Assembly: GCA_910578365.1 (NCBI GenBank)
Contig: CAJTRC010000011.1
Span: 1-42,533, forward strand
Length of the DNA stretch: 42,533 nucleotides
DNA from: an uncultured Muribaculaceae bacterium
GTDB taxonomy: Bacteria; Bacteroidota; Bacteroidia; Bacteroidales; Muribaculaceae
Reading direction: 5' to 3'
Each line of letters opens with the position of its first letter. Within the stretch, counting starts at the first letter, position 1. Position numbers and translations under genes: made by a program. The notes under the pieces were generated by a model. It made no database searches, had not been told where the DNA came from, and was given only the letters and a program-made list of their open reading frames with translations. This document shows positions 22,835 through 31,861 of this stretch, in pieces.

Positions 22835-25258
22835 ATGGCAGCAGACGGCATACACACCGCGGCCGGCGCACAAGCCGCGACATCGGAAATAACCAGTATC
22901 AGTGATTTTGTAAGCACACCGCGCTTTCTGGACGGCGACCCCGGACCGGCAACCGAATGGCCGGCCATGTTCCAGATGGTAGGATGGAGCGTCTGCGCTG
23001 CTGTCGGGGCGATACTGCTGGCACTGCTGCTGTGTGCGTTCAGCCGACGGTTTACGCGTCGTATCAGCGACTTGCGTCTGCAAGTGCTGTTCACCATAGC
23101 GTGGCTGGCGAACTTTGTGGTCTACGACACAGGCATGTGTACCGGGCAGGTATGGTCGCTCGTTACCAATGCTCCTATGGCGATACTGCATGCGTTCGGA
23201 GCCTTTATTCTCGACAGCGACATAAGCGAGATTCATAGCCCGTTCTGCGACAGCTGGATATACATGCTGCTGTTCTCGCTGTCGCACGCCTTTGCGGCCA
23301 TGGTGAGCATGCTGTTTGTAATAAAGCACTTCGGCTTCAATATAATGGCGCGTCTGAAAATGTACATGACCTCCATGTTCGGTTCGCGGGTCGACGCCAC
23401 ATTTGTGTTCTGGGGCTTCAACGAAGCCATCTGCCGTATGGCCGAGAGCATACTCAGCCACTTCAGTGGCAAAAATGAACGTTGCCGCATAATCATTGTT
23501 AAAACCGACCGCACCGACGATGACAACCCCGAGAGCCGTACCGATGTAGGACGCATATTCGAACTGCTGTCGCTGCGAAACTCCGAAATGGAGCGCCTGC
23601 AGCAGCTGCAGTGCCTTACCACAGGCACTTATGTGAATATGTCGCTGGTAAACATGCAATCGGCTGCCGACAGCGATGTGCTGGGTGCCGAACTGAAACT
23701 GAACTCGCTCAAACGTATACTGTCCCGCGGCAACGGAGGGCGTCTGCACATGCTTTTCCTGTCGGACGACGAAACCGCAAACCTCCACGCTGTATCGCTG
23801 CTGCTCAACGACATTACCGTAAAGGCTCTCGCCGACGACTGTGCCGGCTGCAGCTGTGTCGACAAGGTGGTGTTTCACTGCCATGCCCGCTACAACAGCA
23901 TACACCGCGTGATTGAGGACCGCAATCCGCTCAAAGGCATTAAGGTGAAGGTGGTCGACTCGTCGCACATCAACGTAGAGATGCTCAAGCAGAATCCGGC
24001 CCTGCAGCCGGTGAACTTTGTCGATGTCGGGGCCGACGGTTACGTATCGTCGGCGTTCAATGCTCTGGTGGTAGGATTCAGCGAGGTAGGGCAGGACTCG
24101 GTGCGCTTCCTTTACGAGTTCGGCGCATTTGTGGGTAGCGGCGATTCCGCACATACCGGGCGCTCGCCATTCAGGCTTCATGTGGTCGACAAACACATGG
24201 ATGACCTTGCAGGCAGTTTTGTGCTGGATGCCCCGGCTATAAAGCTATCGATTCCGTTTGTTCCGGGCAGAGAGAATCCGCAGGCACCTATTACACTGCA
24301 CAAAGCCGACTGCCGCAGCGTAGACTTCTGGCTCAATATAAAAGAATGGATAGGTCACCTGAATTATGTGGTAGTGGCCACCGACAACGACGAACTGAAC
24401 ATCTCCACCGGCGTGCGCATATTCAAGACCGCCATGAGATACCGCGCCGACATGGACCGCCTGTGTATACTCATGCGCGTGCATAACGATGACGACGGCC
24501 ACATAACCCGTATAGTAAGCCATTATAACCGCCTTTGGGCCGCTCAGAGCCATGCCTGCGATGAAAAACACTTCCATCAGAATTCCATTGGCTTGCACCA
24601 CCAAGTGCAGCTGCCGCTGTACCTCTTCGGCCTGGACAAGGAAACTTATACCTACGCAAACATAATCGACGAGGCACACGAGCGGCAGGCCATCGAATTC
24701 ACCGAGCGCTACGAGGCCTCGACTGTGCCCGGTTACAGATACTCCCCGGACGATTCAGGCAAAGCATGGATACGCAATTATGTCGACAAAATGCAGCTCG
24801 ACGGCAAGTGGGCCGGTTTTTATCCTACCTTCAGCGCTCTTATGGCTCTGCGGCGTACACGCGGACAGGATATGGCCAACAGCATGCACTGCCTCACCAA
24901 ACGCATTCTGGCCGAAACCGCCATGCGCAAGGCCGGATATCCCGACTTTGAGTGGAGCCGGCTGACCCGCGACTGCAAGACCACACACTACAGCTTGCGA
25001 AGCGGCGAACCGCTCGACCCGGCCATTGCGCGCATACTCGAAGCGCTGGCCAAGACAGAGCATCTGCGCTGGAATGCCTCGCACGAAATTCTCGGTTACG
25101 AATGTAAGGGAAATCCGGATTACAAAGACGAGATAAGACTGCACCACGGCTGCATCACAGCCTGGGAGAACCTCAATGAAGAAATCCGCAGCTACGACTG
25201 CAACGTAGTTGACGTGAGCCTCGATATATTCAGCCCCGACAGACCGATAAAAAAATGA
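22835..25258 (+). CDS. Multipass membrane protein with TrkA-N-like Rossmann modules and a C-terminal RyR-like domain
   Basis: An 807-aa protein. Residues 47-69, 82-99, about 107-125 and 141-163 are hydrophobic and form two to four membrane helices. A first Rossmann-like unit starts near 188 (ATFVFWGFNEAICRMAESIL, then RIIIVKTD). A second starts near 409 (ALVVGFSEVGQDSVRFLYEF, then LHVVDKH) and ends with NYVVVATDNDELNISTGVRI near 510-528, the classic TrkA-N/RCK ending. The C terminus (about 735-785) aligns by eye with the RyR domain: KTEHLRW, then GY, then HHGCITAWENL, matching the conserved H-x-x-W, G-W/Y and HxC-x(5)-L positions of the stand-alone RyR protein at the end of the same operon. 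Such proteins are thought to sense nucleotides on the cytoplasmic side of the membrane. It may be channel-like, but no K+ filter is seen. Its stop overlaps the start of the PrsW gene (ATGA). Confidence 0.8.
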   Translation: MAADGIHTAAGAQAATSEITSISDFVSTPRFLDGDPGPATEWPAMFQMVGWSVCAAVGAILLALLLCAFSRRFTRRISDLRLQVLFTIAWLANFVVYDTGMCTGQVWSLVTNAPMAILHAFGAFILDSDISEIHSPFCDSWIYMLLFSLSHAFAAMVSMLFVIKHFGFNIMARLKMYMTSMFGSRVDATFVFWGFNEAICRMAESILSHFSGKNERCRIIIVKTDRTDDDNPESRTDVGRIFELLSLRNSEMERLQQLQCLTTGTYVNMSLVNMQSAADSDVLGAELKLNSLKRILSRGNGGRLHMLFLSDDETANLHAVSLLLNDITVKALADDCAGCSCVDKVVFHCHARYNSIHRVIEDRNPLKGIKVKVVDSSHINVEMLKQNPALQPVNFVDVGADGYVSSAFNALVVGFSEVGQDSVRFLYEFGAFVGSGDSAHTGRSPFRLHVVDKHMDDLAGSFVLDAPAIKLSIPFVPGRENPQAPITLHKADCRSVDFWLNIKEWIGHLNYVVVATDNDELNISTGVRIFKTAMRYRADMDRLCILMRVHNDDDGHITRIVSHYNRLWAAQSHACDEKHFHQNSIGLHHQVQLPLYLFGLDKETYTYANIIDEAHERQAIEFTERYEASTVPGYRYSPDDSGKAWIRNYVDKMQLDGKWAGFYPTFSALMALRRTRGQDMANSMHCLTKRILAETAMRKAGYPDFEWSRLTRDCKTTHYSLRSGEPLDPAIARILEALAKTEHLRWNASHEILGYECKGNPDYKDEIRLHHGCITAWENLNEEIRSYDCNVVDVSLDIFSPDRPIKK

Positions 25259-25956
25259 ACGAACTATATCTTAAAATAATTGCCGCCGTAGCACCTGCAG
25301 TAGTGCTGGCCGTGACACTGATACGCAAAGACCGCCGCCCCGAGCCGCTGAAGTGGCTGCTGGCGGCCATCGGCCTGGGTGTGCTCGCCGGGCCGGCGGT
25401 GATACTGATAGGCAATCTGGTACTGCCCGACATTCCCGCCGATACTTTCATGGGCGCTTTTCTCACTTCGTTTGTCAATGCCGCCATACCCGAAGAAATG
25501 CTCAAATTTCTGGCACTATATCTGATAGCGTCGCAATGCCGTCACTTCGACGAAGTATTCGACTGCGTGGTCTATGCCGTATGCATAGGCATGGGTTTTG
25601 CCGGACTTGAAAATATATTGTACCTTATAGGCTCGGACGACGAATGGCTGGTTGTGGGAGTGGCGCGGGCGTTGCTGTCGGTGCCGGCACATTACTTCTT
25701 TGCCGTTATCATGGGCTCGTTCTTTGCCCTTGGCTGGTTCGACAGGGGCAACCGCAAATTCTACCACACGGCAGCGTTGCTGTTGCCGATTGTAGTATAC
25801 GGTCTGTACGACACCTTGTGTTTCTCCATAAGCCTTGATACAGATTTCAGCGCTCTGCTGCTGCTTGCCTTCTTTGTCGGCTTCCGCTATATCCGCCGCT
25901 ATGTGAAATCGCTCACCCGCTCAATGCTCAAACTCGATGAATATGGCACAGAATAA
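25255..25956 (+). CDS. PrsW-family intramembrane metalloprotease
   Basis: A 233-aa multipass protein of about seven or eight helices. The three PrsW signatures are present: PEEMLKFLAL (E80, E81, K84), GFAGLENILY (E119, N120) and VPAHYFFAVIMG (H146). In Bacillus, PrsW cuts a membrane anti-sigma factor at site 1; the wider family belongs to the CAAX-protease-like glutamic/metalloprotease group. Here there is no sigma/anti-sigma pair nearby, so the substrate is likely another membrane protein of the operon, for instance the TIR protein (inference). It overlaps the upstream gene by four bases and the downstream CHAT gene by 20 bases, which ties it firmly to the operon. Confidence 0.88.
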   Translation: MNELYLKIIAAVAPAVVLAVTLIRKDRRPEPLKWLLAAIGLGVLAGPAVILIGNLVLPDIPADTFMGAFLTSFVNAAIPEEMLKFLALYLIASQCRHFDEVFDCVVYAVCIGMGFAGLENILYLIGSDDEWLVVGVARALLSVPAHYFFAVIMGSFFALGWFDRGNRKFYHTAALLLPIVVYGLYDTLCFSISLDTDFSALLLLAFFVGFRYIRRYVKSLTRSMLKLDEYGTE

Positions 25957-28900
25957 ACTACTGATATATATAGCCATGACGCTGCTGCCGTGTGCGGCTT
26001 TGGCTCAGTCGAAGAGGTCCGACGCGTATTTCGGCGACGGTGTGGAACTGTACCGCAGCGGACAGTACGAGCAGGCAATACCGTATTTCGAAAAGGCCTG
26101 GGAACTCGACCGGCGTGAAATCGCGCCGGAGTCGAACCGCTATATTTACAGCCGTTCGTGGCTGGCAAGCTGCTATTATAAATCGGGCAACAAAGCCAAG
26201 GCCCGCGAACTGTCGGCTTTCGATTGCGATATGGAGCCGGTCGACCGCCGTCTGACCGTGGAGGCTGACCGCGAGGGCGACATGTCGAACCGGGCTTATA
26301 TGGCCGGTGATATCGACGGCGCGATACAGCATGCCCTCAGATGCCTGGAACTGGAGCGCAAGATGCCGGGCGATATTTCGTTTCATATCACCGGATCCTA
26401 TGCTCAGCTCGGCGACCTGTATATGCGTGTGCCGGATGCCCGCTCGGCACTGAAGTACTATAATGAGGGCGTGCAGATAGTAAGGAAACTGAACTGCGAA
26501 AGCAGTATAATGCTTTTCCAACTGCTGATGGGGCGCTCGCATGCCTCGCTGATGCTGGGCGATGCCGCAATGGCCGGGCGCGATGCCGACGAGCTTATTG
26601 CCATAGCCCGGACCGAACTCGCCGAAAACGGCAACGAATACCCCATGGCCTTGGTAAACAGTCTGCTAGGGCAAGTGGCCTTGGCCAACCAACAGTTCGG
26701 CGAAGCCGGCGATATGGTGGCGCGGGCCTTAAAGAGTTTTGTCGCCATGTATTCGGAACCGGACGAAGAGATAATTATCCATATCATCGACTGCCTTACC
26801 ACATTGTCGATGCTGGGCAGGTACGACGACAGCATAGCGCTGATAAAGGCTGGCATAGCGCAGGTCGAGGCCAATGGCGCCGACAGCAGGCATCTGGGCA
26901 TACTTTACTCGTATATGGGTGAGTTCTCCGCAACCGTCGAGGAAAGCATTGTGTATCTGCGCAAGAGCCTGTCGCTGCTCGAGGGCAAAGGCAACGAAGC
27001 CGACTATTATCCGGTGGCGGCTTTGCTTGCTAAAATAACCGACCGTGCCGAGTCGGTTTCGATATATAATTCAATCATAGACTATTGCAGGAGAAATGGA
27101 ATCGAGAGCGGCTTCATGCGCAATGCCCTGATGTCGTTGGGTGATATATACGACAGAGAGGGGCGCTATGACCTTGCCATAGATTATTATCTTGAAATAT
27201 TCGATTTGCTCGGGCCGGACAAAGATAACCCCGACCGATTGCTGACGGTGGTGAAGTTCGCCACAATCGCCCTCAAATACATGATTGCATATCAGGGCGA
27301 ATTTACCGGCGAAATCCGGGGCTTCAATCTGGCCGAAGAATTTTCCGAAACATTCAGCCGCTTTAGCGGCGGCATGCAGTCGCAGGGCATTTCGTTCTTT
27401 ACCAGTCGTGGCATAGGCCCTGTGCAGATTGCCGACGCCATGCTTTCGTTCTACCGTCTGCTCTTGAGTAAAGCCACCATCAACCCGGTAATATCCTGGA
27501 GCGAAATGGAGCGGCAGTTGAGTCTGCTCTGCGACGGACTGACAGAAATATATGGCTACGACCACCATATATGCAACGATGCTATGGCTGCCCTGGCCCA
27601 TGTGAAATATGTGCAGGGCGATTACAAAAGCGCTATCGATAGTATCAACGCTATAATAACACGGGTGCAGAAAGCCGGCGGAGAAGTCGAAAACTATCGC
27701 CACGACCTGGCCTATTACCAGTATGACAGCGGCGACACCGCCGGAGCCTACGAAAACTTTGAGGCGGGCTACAACTTCAACAAAAATCTCATACTCGCCA
27801 ATTACCGCTGGATGACCCTTGAGGAGCGCGACGCCTATACCCGCACACATCGTGGAAATATCGACAACATACCGCATTATGCCGCCCTTACGCCATCCGA
27901 CAGCCGCTATGCAGCCTTGGCCTATAATGCGTTGCTCTTCTCCAAAGGTCTGCTGCTGAACTCTACCATAGAGCTTTCGCGCCTGCTGCAGGAGGCCGGC
28001 GACAAAGAAACCCTTTCGATGCTTGACAGGTGGCGCTCGGCGAATCAGAAGTACCGCAGGGCGCAGGACGAGGAGCATCCCGACGCCGAGAAGTTCAAAG
28101 CGCAATGCGAACAACTCGAACGCCGGCTGATGGAGCGCTCGACCGTGTATGGCGACTATACAGCCGGCCTGACTGTGGAATACCCGCAGGTGCAGCAGGC
28201 TCTGGGCCGGAACGATGTGGCCGTGGAATTCTTTTCGTATCGGCTCGATGCGCGTTCGCTTATGTACGGAGCGCTGCTGCTGACGGCTGACCGTGCGCCG
28301 ATATATGTGCCCGTGGGCATCGACAGCGACTGGAGCGGAATGATGGCCGACTGCTATAAGTCGCCCGAGCTGTTCAACACCATATTTGCCGGACTGAAGC
28401 AGTACTTGCCCCGGCGCGATGCAGGCAGCATATACTTTGCCGCCGATGGCGTGCTGCATACTCTCGCAATAGAGAATATGAGCGGAGCCGAGGACTACGA
28501 TTTCCGCCGCCTGTCGTCGACACGTGAGCTTGCCTTGGCTGACGGCGGAGCCGATGCCGTGTGCCGCATGGCCGTGTACGGCGGCATTAAGTACGGTGTT
28601 GGCAAGCTGGCCGAGTACTATCGGACTCCGGGCGACGGAAAACGCGAGTCGGGGGCATTTCTGGCATATCTGCCCGAAACCGAAGTCGAGGCTGATGATA
28701 TACATTCGCTGCTCGCCGGCAGAATCAAGGTCGACAGACTTACCGCTGAAAAAGCCACCGAGACATCGTTCAAGAGTCTGTCGGGTAAGCGTATCGACTT
28801 GCTGCACGTGGCCACACACGGCTTTTTCGAACACCCTGCAGTGTCGTCGGATATTTCACAGTTCACAGGGCGAGCCATGGCCTCGTCGGGCCTGTTCTTT

Positions 28901-29299
28901 GCCGGTGCGCAGAATACGCTCTGGGGCGAGGATACCGGCATGAAAGAAGACGGCATACTCACGGCCGATGAAATATCGCTGCTCGACTTCCGCGGACTCC
29001 GCCTGGCCGTGCTGTCGGCCTGCGATACCGGCAGGGGCCTGTATGATTCCGACGGTGTGTTCGGCCTTCAGCGCGGATTCAAGCAGGCCGGTACAGGCAG
29101 TCTGATGATGTCGCTCTGGAAGGTCGACGACAAGGCCACACAGTTGCTGATGGGCGAATTTTACCGCCGGCTGCTTGAAGGAAAAAGCCAGTACGAAGCC
29201 CTGCAGGCTGCCCGGCAGACCGTACGCAACAGTTACCCCGACCCGCAATATTGGGCTGCCTTTGTGCTGGTCGATGCTCTGAATAATATTAAAATTTGA
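25937..29299 (+). CDS. Secreted TPR-CHAT protease-like protein (copy 1)
   Basis: A 1120-aa protein with a signal peptide (from the second Met: MAQNKLLIYIAMTLLPCAAL, cleavage near ALA-Q). Residues about 30-640 are tetratricopeptide repeats, for example GVELYRSGQYEQAIPYFEKA, GDLYMRVPDARSALKYYNEG and GDIYDREGRYDLAIDYYLEI. The C-terminal CHAT (caspase HetF-associated with TPRs) domain covers about 735-1118. The catalytic dyad is present: H961 in LLHVATHGFFE and C1029 in LAVLSACDTG, followed by the family's GVFGLQRGFKQAGTGSLMMS and SLWKVDD blocks. CHAT proteins are caspase-like proteases; most known ones are cytoplasmic effectors, so the export signal is unusual. The start could be 25937 or 25943. 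It overlaps PrsW by 20 bases and precedes a secreted orphan by four bases. A paralogue lies at 31862. Confidence 0.9.
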   Translation: MNMAQNKLLIYIAMTLLPCAALAQSKRSDAYFGDGVELYRSGQYEQAIPYFEKAWELDRREIAPESNRYIYSRSWLASCYYKSGNKAKARELSAFDCDMEPVDRRLTVEADREGDMSNRAYMAGDIDGAIQHALRCLELERKMPGDISFHITGSYAQLGDLYMRVPDARSALKYYNEGVQIVRKLNCESSIMLFQLLMGRSHASLMLGDAAMAGRDADELIAIARTELAENGNEYPMALVNSLLGQVALANQQFGEAGDMVARALKSFVAMYSEPDEEIIIHIIDCLTTLSMLGRYDDSIALIKAGIAQVEANGADSRHLGILYSYMGEFSATVEESIVYLRKSLSLLEGKGNEADYYPVAALLAKITDRAESVSIYNSIIDYCRRNGIESGFMRNALMSLGDIYDREGRYDLAIDYYLEIFDLLGPDKDNPDRLLTVVKFATIALKYMIAYQGEFTGEIRGFNLAEEFSETFSRFSGGMQSQGISFFTSRGIGPVQIADAMLSFYRLLLSKATINPVISWSEMERQLSLLCDGLTEIYGYDHHICNDAMAALAHVKYVQGDYKSAIDSINAIITRVQKAGGEVENYRHDLAYYQYDSGDTAGAYENFEAGYNFNKNLILANYRWMTLEERDAYTRTHRGNIDNIPHYAALTPSDSRYAALAYNALLFSKGLLLNSTIELSRLLQEAGDKETLSMLDRWRSANQKYRRAQDEEHPDAEKFKAQCEQLERRLMERSTVYGDYTAGLTVEYPQVQQALGRNDVAVEFFSYRLDARSLMYGALLLTADRAPIYVPVGIDSDWSGMMADCYKSPELFNTIFAGLKQYLPRRDAGSIYFAADGVLHTLAIENMSGAEDYDFRRLSSTRELALADGGADAVCRMAVYGGIKYGVGKLAEYYRTPGDGKRESGAFLAYLPETEVEADDIHSLLAGRIKVDRLTAEKATETSFKSLSGKRIDLLHVATHGFFEHPAVSSDISQFTGRAMASSGLFFAGAQNTLWGEDTGMKEDGILTADEISLLDFRGLRLAVLSACDTGRGLYDSDGVFGLQRGFKQAGTGSLMMSLWKVDDKATQLLMGEFYRRLLEGKSQYEALQAARQTVRNSYPDPQYWAAFVLVDALNNIKI

Positions 29300-29303
29300 A
29301 TAT

Positions 29304-29909
29304 ATGCTAAAAAAATCAATCCTTATGGCTGTGCTGATGGCACTTGCCGCCGCAGTGCCCGCGCTGGCACAGAGTCTTAGCGCAGCCCAGATGAACATTT
29401 ACTACGGGCATCCCAAAACCGTGACCATGACCAATCAGCAGGGTACGGTGATTACCGAACTCGACCGCCAGGGCCGTGTCACCCAGGTCACCCAGGGCAA
29501 TATGCGCATGACCTATGCCTGGTCTGACGACGGTAAGTCGGTAGAAATGTCGATGTATCAGGGCCAGAATTTTGTGGATTCCGGCACAATCGAAATCCTG
29601 GAGTTCACTCCGGCCCGCTATAAATACAATATTGGCGGAACCACCGAAGTGACCGTAGACTTCCGTCCCAACGGCTCGATGGAAAAAATGACCATGGTGA
29701 ATCCGCAGATGACCGGCTCCATGACCTACTATTACAACAGCGATGACGACATGTATCCCTGTGCCATCGAGCAGGAGGCCGGCGGCCAGTCGATGAAGGT
29801 GGCCATGACCATCGAAGGTACTGATGATCACGGCAATCTTACCGCCTACAGTGGCGAACTGATGGGCAACAAACAGGTTACAACCCAGACCATAGAATAT
29901 TATGAGTAA
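29304..29909 (+). CDS. Secreted orphan protein between CHAT and TIR genes
   Basis: A 201-aa protein with a clear signal peptide (MLKKSILMAVLMALAAAVPA, cleavage at ALA-Q). The mature part is beta-rich and has YD-repeat-like phrases: ITELDRQGRVTQVTQGN and YAWSDDGKSVEMSMYQG. It is rich in Met, Thr and Gly and contains a single Cys (PCAIEQEAGG). I do not recognise a family. It starts four bases after the CHAT gene and its end overlaps the TIR gene by eight bases. Because it is exported alongside the CHAT proteases, it is a reasonable candidate for a protease substrate, inhibitor or ligand, but only context supports that. Confidence 0.82.
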   Translation: MLKKSILMAVLMALAAAVPALAQSLSAAQMNIYYGHPKTVTMTNQQGTVITELDRQGRVTQVTQGNMRMTYAWSDDGKSVEMSMYQGQNFVDSGTIEILEFTPARYKYNIGGTTEVTVDFRPNGSMEKMTMVNPQMTGSMTYYYNSDDDMYPCAIEQEAGGQSMKVAMTIEGTDDHGNLTAYSGELMGNKQVTTQTIEYYE

Positions 29910-31212
29910 TAAGCTGCAGCGTTACGACGTATTCATCAGCTACCGGCGCGATGGTGGCGCGCAATATGCACGCACGCTGCAGCTGATGCTCGAGATGCGA
30001 GGCTACAGGGTGTTTCTCGATTATGACGAACTCGTCGACGGCCAGTTTAGCCCTAAAATCGAAGCGGCCATACACAACTCGACCATATACATGATAGTGC
30101 TGTCGAAAGGCTCAATGGCCCGCTGCGCCAACGAAGGCGACTGGGTGCGCCTTGAAATAGAGCAGGCGCTGAAGGCCAACAAGCGACTGGTGCCGGTGAA
30201 CCCCGACGGAACCTTCGACGGAATTCCCGCCGGGGTGCCACAGCATATACGCGAGGCCGTCGAAAGCACTCAGTATTCCGAAATCAGTTTCGGCCAGGCG
30301 CTGAACGCGACAGTCGACCTTATGGTCAAAAACCGTCTGCGCCCCTATGTGTCGCATCTGCACGCGTGGCAGTTTATTGCCGGAGCTGTATTGTTGCTTA
30401 TTATCGCAGCTGTGGCATGGTCTGTGAAATCGGATTACGATATCGGCAGGCTTAAAGAACGCATAGTTTTCGAAGGCAATCCGGTCTGCTGGGCCGACGG
30501 TGCTACCCTCGAGCAACTTGAGGCGGCCGACGAGATATTCCGCAGCCTGCGTCCGGTGCAGGGCGGCAGTTTCATGCAGGGCGCGCAGCCATTGGCCGAC
30601 AGCACATACCATGAAAATGTGGAGCTTGAGTTCGAAACTCCGGCTTTTGCCGTGGAGGTGCCGTCGTTTTATATGTCGCAGTACGAGGTTACCGTGGGGC
30701 AGTGGAATGCCATTATGCGCGATAACCGTCCGGGCGAGCCCGGCATGCCGGTGACCGGAGTGACTTTCGACGAAGCACAGCAGTTTGCAGTTGCCTTGTC
30801 GGACCTCACCACCAAGCTGTTTCGTCTGCCCACTGAAAGCGAGTGGGAATATGCCTCCCGCGGAGGAGCCACGCCTGAGAACTTTATGTATGCAGGCAGC
30901 GACAATCCGGCGGATGTGGCATGGTACGCCGCCAATTCGGGCGGTAAAGCCCACGCCTGCGCGCAGGGCGATTTGCCTCCGTCGTGTACAGCCGGCGACC
31001 TGTTCAACATGAGTGGCAACGTGAGCGAATGGTGCGACACTCCCTTCGAGCCCTACGACAGCACACTCAACCTCGACTATAGCGGGTCGATGGTGGTGCG
31101 TGGAGGCAACTATCTCTCGGAGCCATACGAAATCACAGTTACCCACCGCGAGCCCGCGCAGGCCAATAGTTCAATACCGACATTAGGATTCAGAATAGCG
31201 CTTTCAAAATGA
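29902..31212 (+). CDS. TIR domain - transmembrane helix - FGE/SUMF1-fold protein
   Basis: A 436-aa signalling protein. Residues 7-145 are a TIR domain: RYDVFISYRRDGG (box 1), GYRVFLDYDEL, and DWVRLEIEQAL, which lines up with the SARM1 DWVHKEI segment and makes E85 the predicted NAD-cleaving glutamate. One transmembrane helix lies at about 155-176 (FIAGAVLLLIIAAVAWSV). The remainder, from about 217, is a formylglycine-generating-enzyme (sulfatase-modifying factor) fold: GGSFMQG, FYMSQYEVTVGQWNAIM, RLPTESEWEYASRGG, FNMSGNVSEWCD and GFRIAL. The copper-binding cysteines of true FGE are replaced (RGGNYLSEPYEI), so the outer domain is probably a binding module, not a maturase. The domain order puts the TIR in the cytoplasm and the FGE fold outside. 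It overlaps genes on both sides. Confidence 0.9.
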   Translation: MSNKLQRYDVFISYRRDGGAQYARTLQLMLEMRGYRVFLDYDELVDGQFSPKIEAAIHNSTIYMIVLSKGSMARCANEGDWVRLEIEQALKANKRLVPVNPDGTFDGIPAGVPQHIREAVESTQYSEISFGQALNATVDLMVKNRLRPYVSHLHAWQFIAGAVLLLIIAAVAWSVKSDYDIGRLKERIVFEGNPVCWADGATLEQLEAADEIFRSLRPVQGGSFMQGAQPLADSTYHENVELEFETPAFAVEVPSFYMSQYEVTVGQWNAIMRDNRPGEPGMPVTGVTFDEAQQFAVALSDLTTKLFRLPTESEWEYASRGGATPENFMYAGSDNPADVAWYAANSGGKAHACAQGDLPPSCTAGDLFNMSGNVSEWCDTPFEPYDSTLNLDYSGSMVVRGGNYLSEPYEITVTHREPAQANSSIPTLGFRIALSK

Positions 31213-31844
31213 AAAAATTAATAGTATCCATATTTATGTGTATGGGCCTGCTGACCTCGGCACAGACATTCTCGGCTGCAATGGAAAAGGCCGTAGCGGC
31301 ATGTGTGGGCCTGTCGGAATCAATAGGCTCCACCTCCACCGCCGGACTTAAAGCCGCCAACATGGCGCTAAAGAAAGCCGATATAGTGTATTTCGGCGAC
31401 CTATGGCTGGAAAAAGGCAAAGACCTGTCGGTCGACGGACATTTTATTTTTGACGAAGAGTTTGTCGACAGTCTTGCGGAGAACCGCCTTATAATTAAAT
31501 TTTCCAGCCGTTATATGCGCAAGCGGGCGAGCTGGGGCCCCGGGGGCACTGGCGGACGTATCAAAATGACCACTCTCGCCCTCGAAGCCGGCGCCTCGGC
31601 TGTCTGGAAAAGCGTAAACCGTAAGCTTGCCGAATATGCCCTGGTGGCTGAGCCCGGAGGCTTGTTTACCATGACAATCCGTGACGAAAAAGGATGCGCG
31701 CTGTATTCCGAAACTGTCAACAACAAGCAGGGTGCCAAGGTGCGCAAGGCTCAGATTAAGCTACCCGACAAAATCACCAAGCTGTACATCGAAATTAAAA
31801 ACACAGGCCGAAACGACGCCAGCTTCGCTCTGTTAAGTAATTAG
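31209..31844 (+). CDS. Second secreted orphan protein of the operon
   Basis: A 211-aa protein with a signal peptide (MKKLIVSIFMCMGLLTSAQ, cleavage near TSA-Q). The mature protein begins with helices rich in Ala, Gly and Ser (AMEKAVAACVGLSESIGSTS, AGLKAANMALKKADIVYFGD) and continues into a beta-rich, basic C-terminal half ending LYIEIKNTGRNDASFALLSN. There are two Cys. I recognise no family, and it is not similar by eye to the other secreted orphan. Its ATG overlaps the stop of the TIR gene (ATGA), and the second CHAT gene starts 17 bases downstream. The order orphan-TIR-orphan between the two CHAT genes suggests a functional set. Confidence 0.82.
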   Translation: MKKLIVSIFMCMGLLTSAQTFSAAMEKAVAACVGLSESIGSTSTAGLKAANMALKKADIVYFGDLWLEKGKDLSVDGHFIFDEEFVDSLAENRLIIKFSSRYMRKRASWGPGGTGGRIKMTTLALEAGASAVWKSVNRKLAEYALVAEPGGLFTMTIRDEKGCALYSETVNNKQGAKVRKAQIKLPDKITKLYIEIKNTGRNDASFALLSN

Positions 31845-31861
31845 AGGCCATTTGGAAGTAT

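Noticed and set aside
18866..28834. Long - strand frames opposite the TonB receptor, the RyR-like membrane protein and the first CHAT gene
   Set aside because: Same reason: the + strand frames have clear domains, and the - strand products look like no protein family.
29902..31212. Sulfatase-maturing enzyme activity of the FGE fold
   Set aside because: Both copper-binding cysteines of true FGE are replaced, and no sulfatase gene is nearby.
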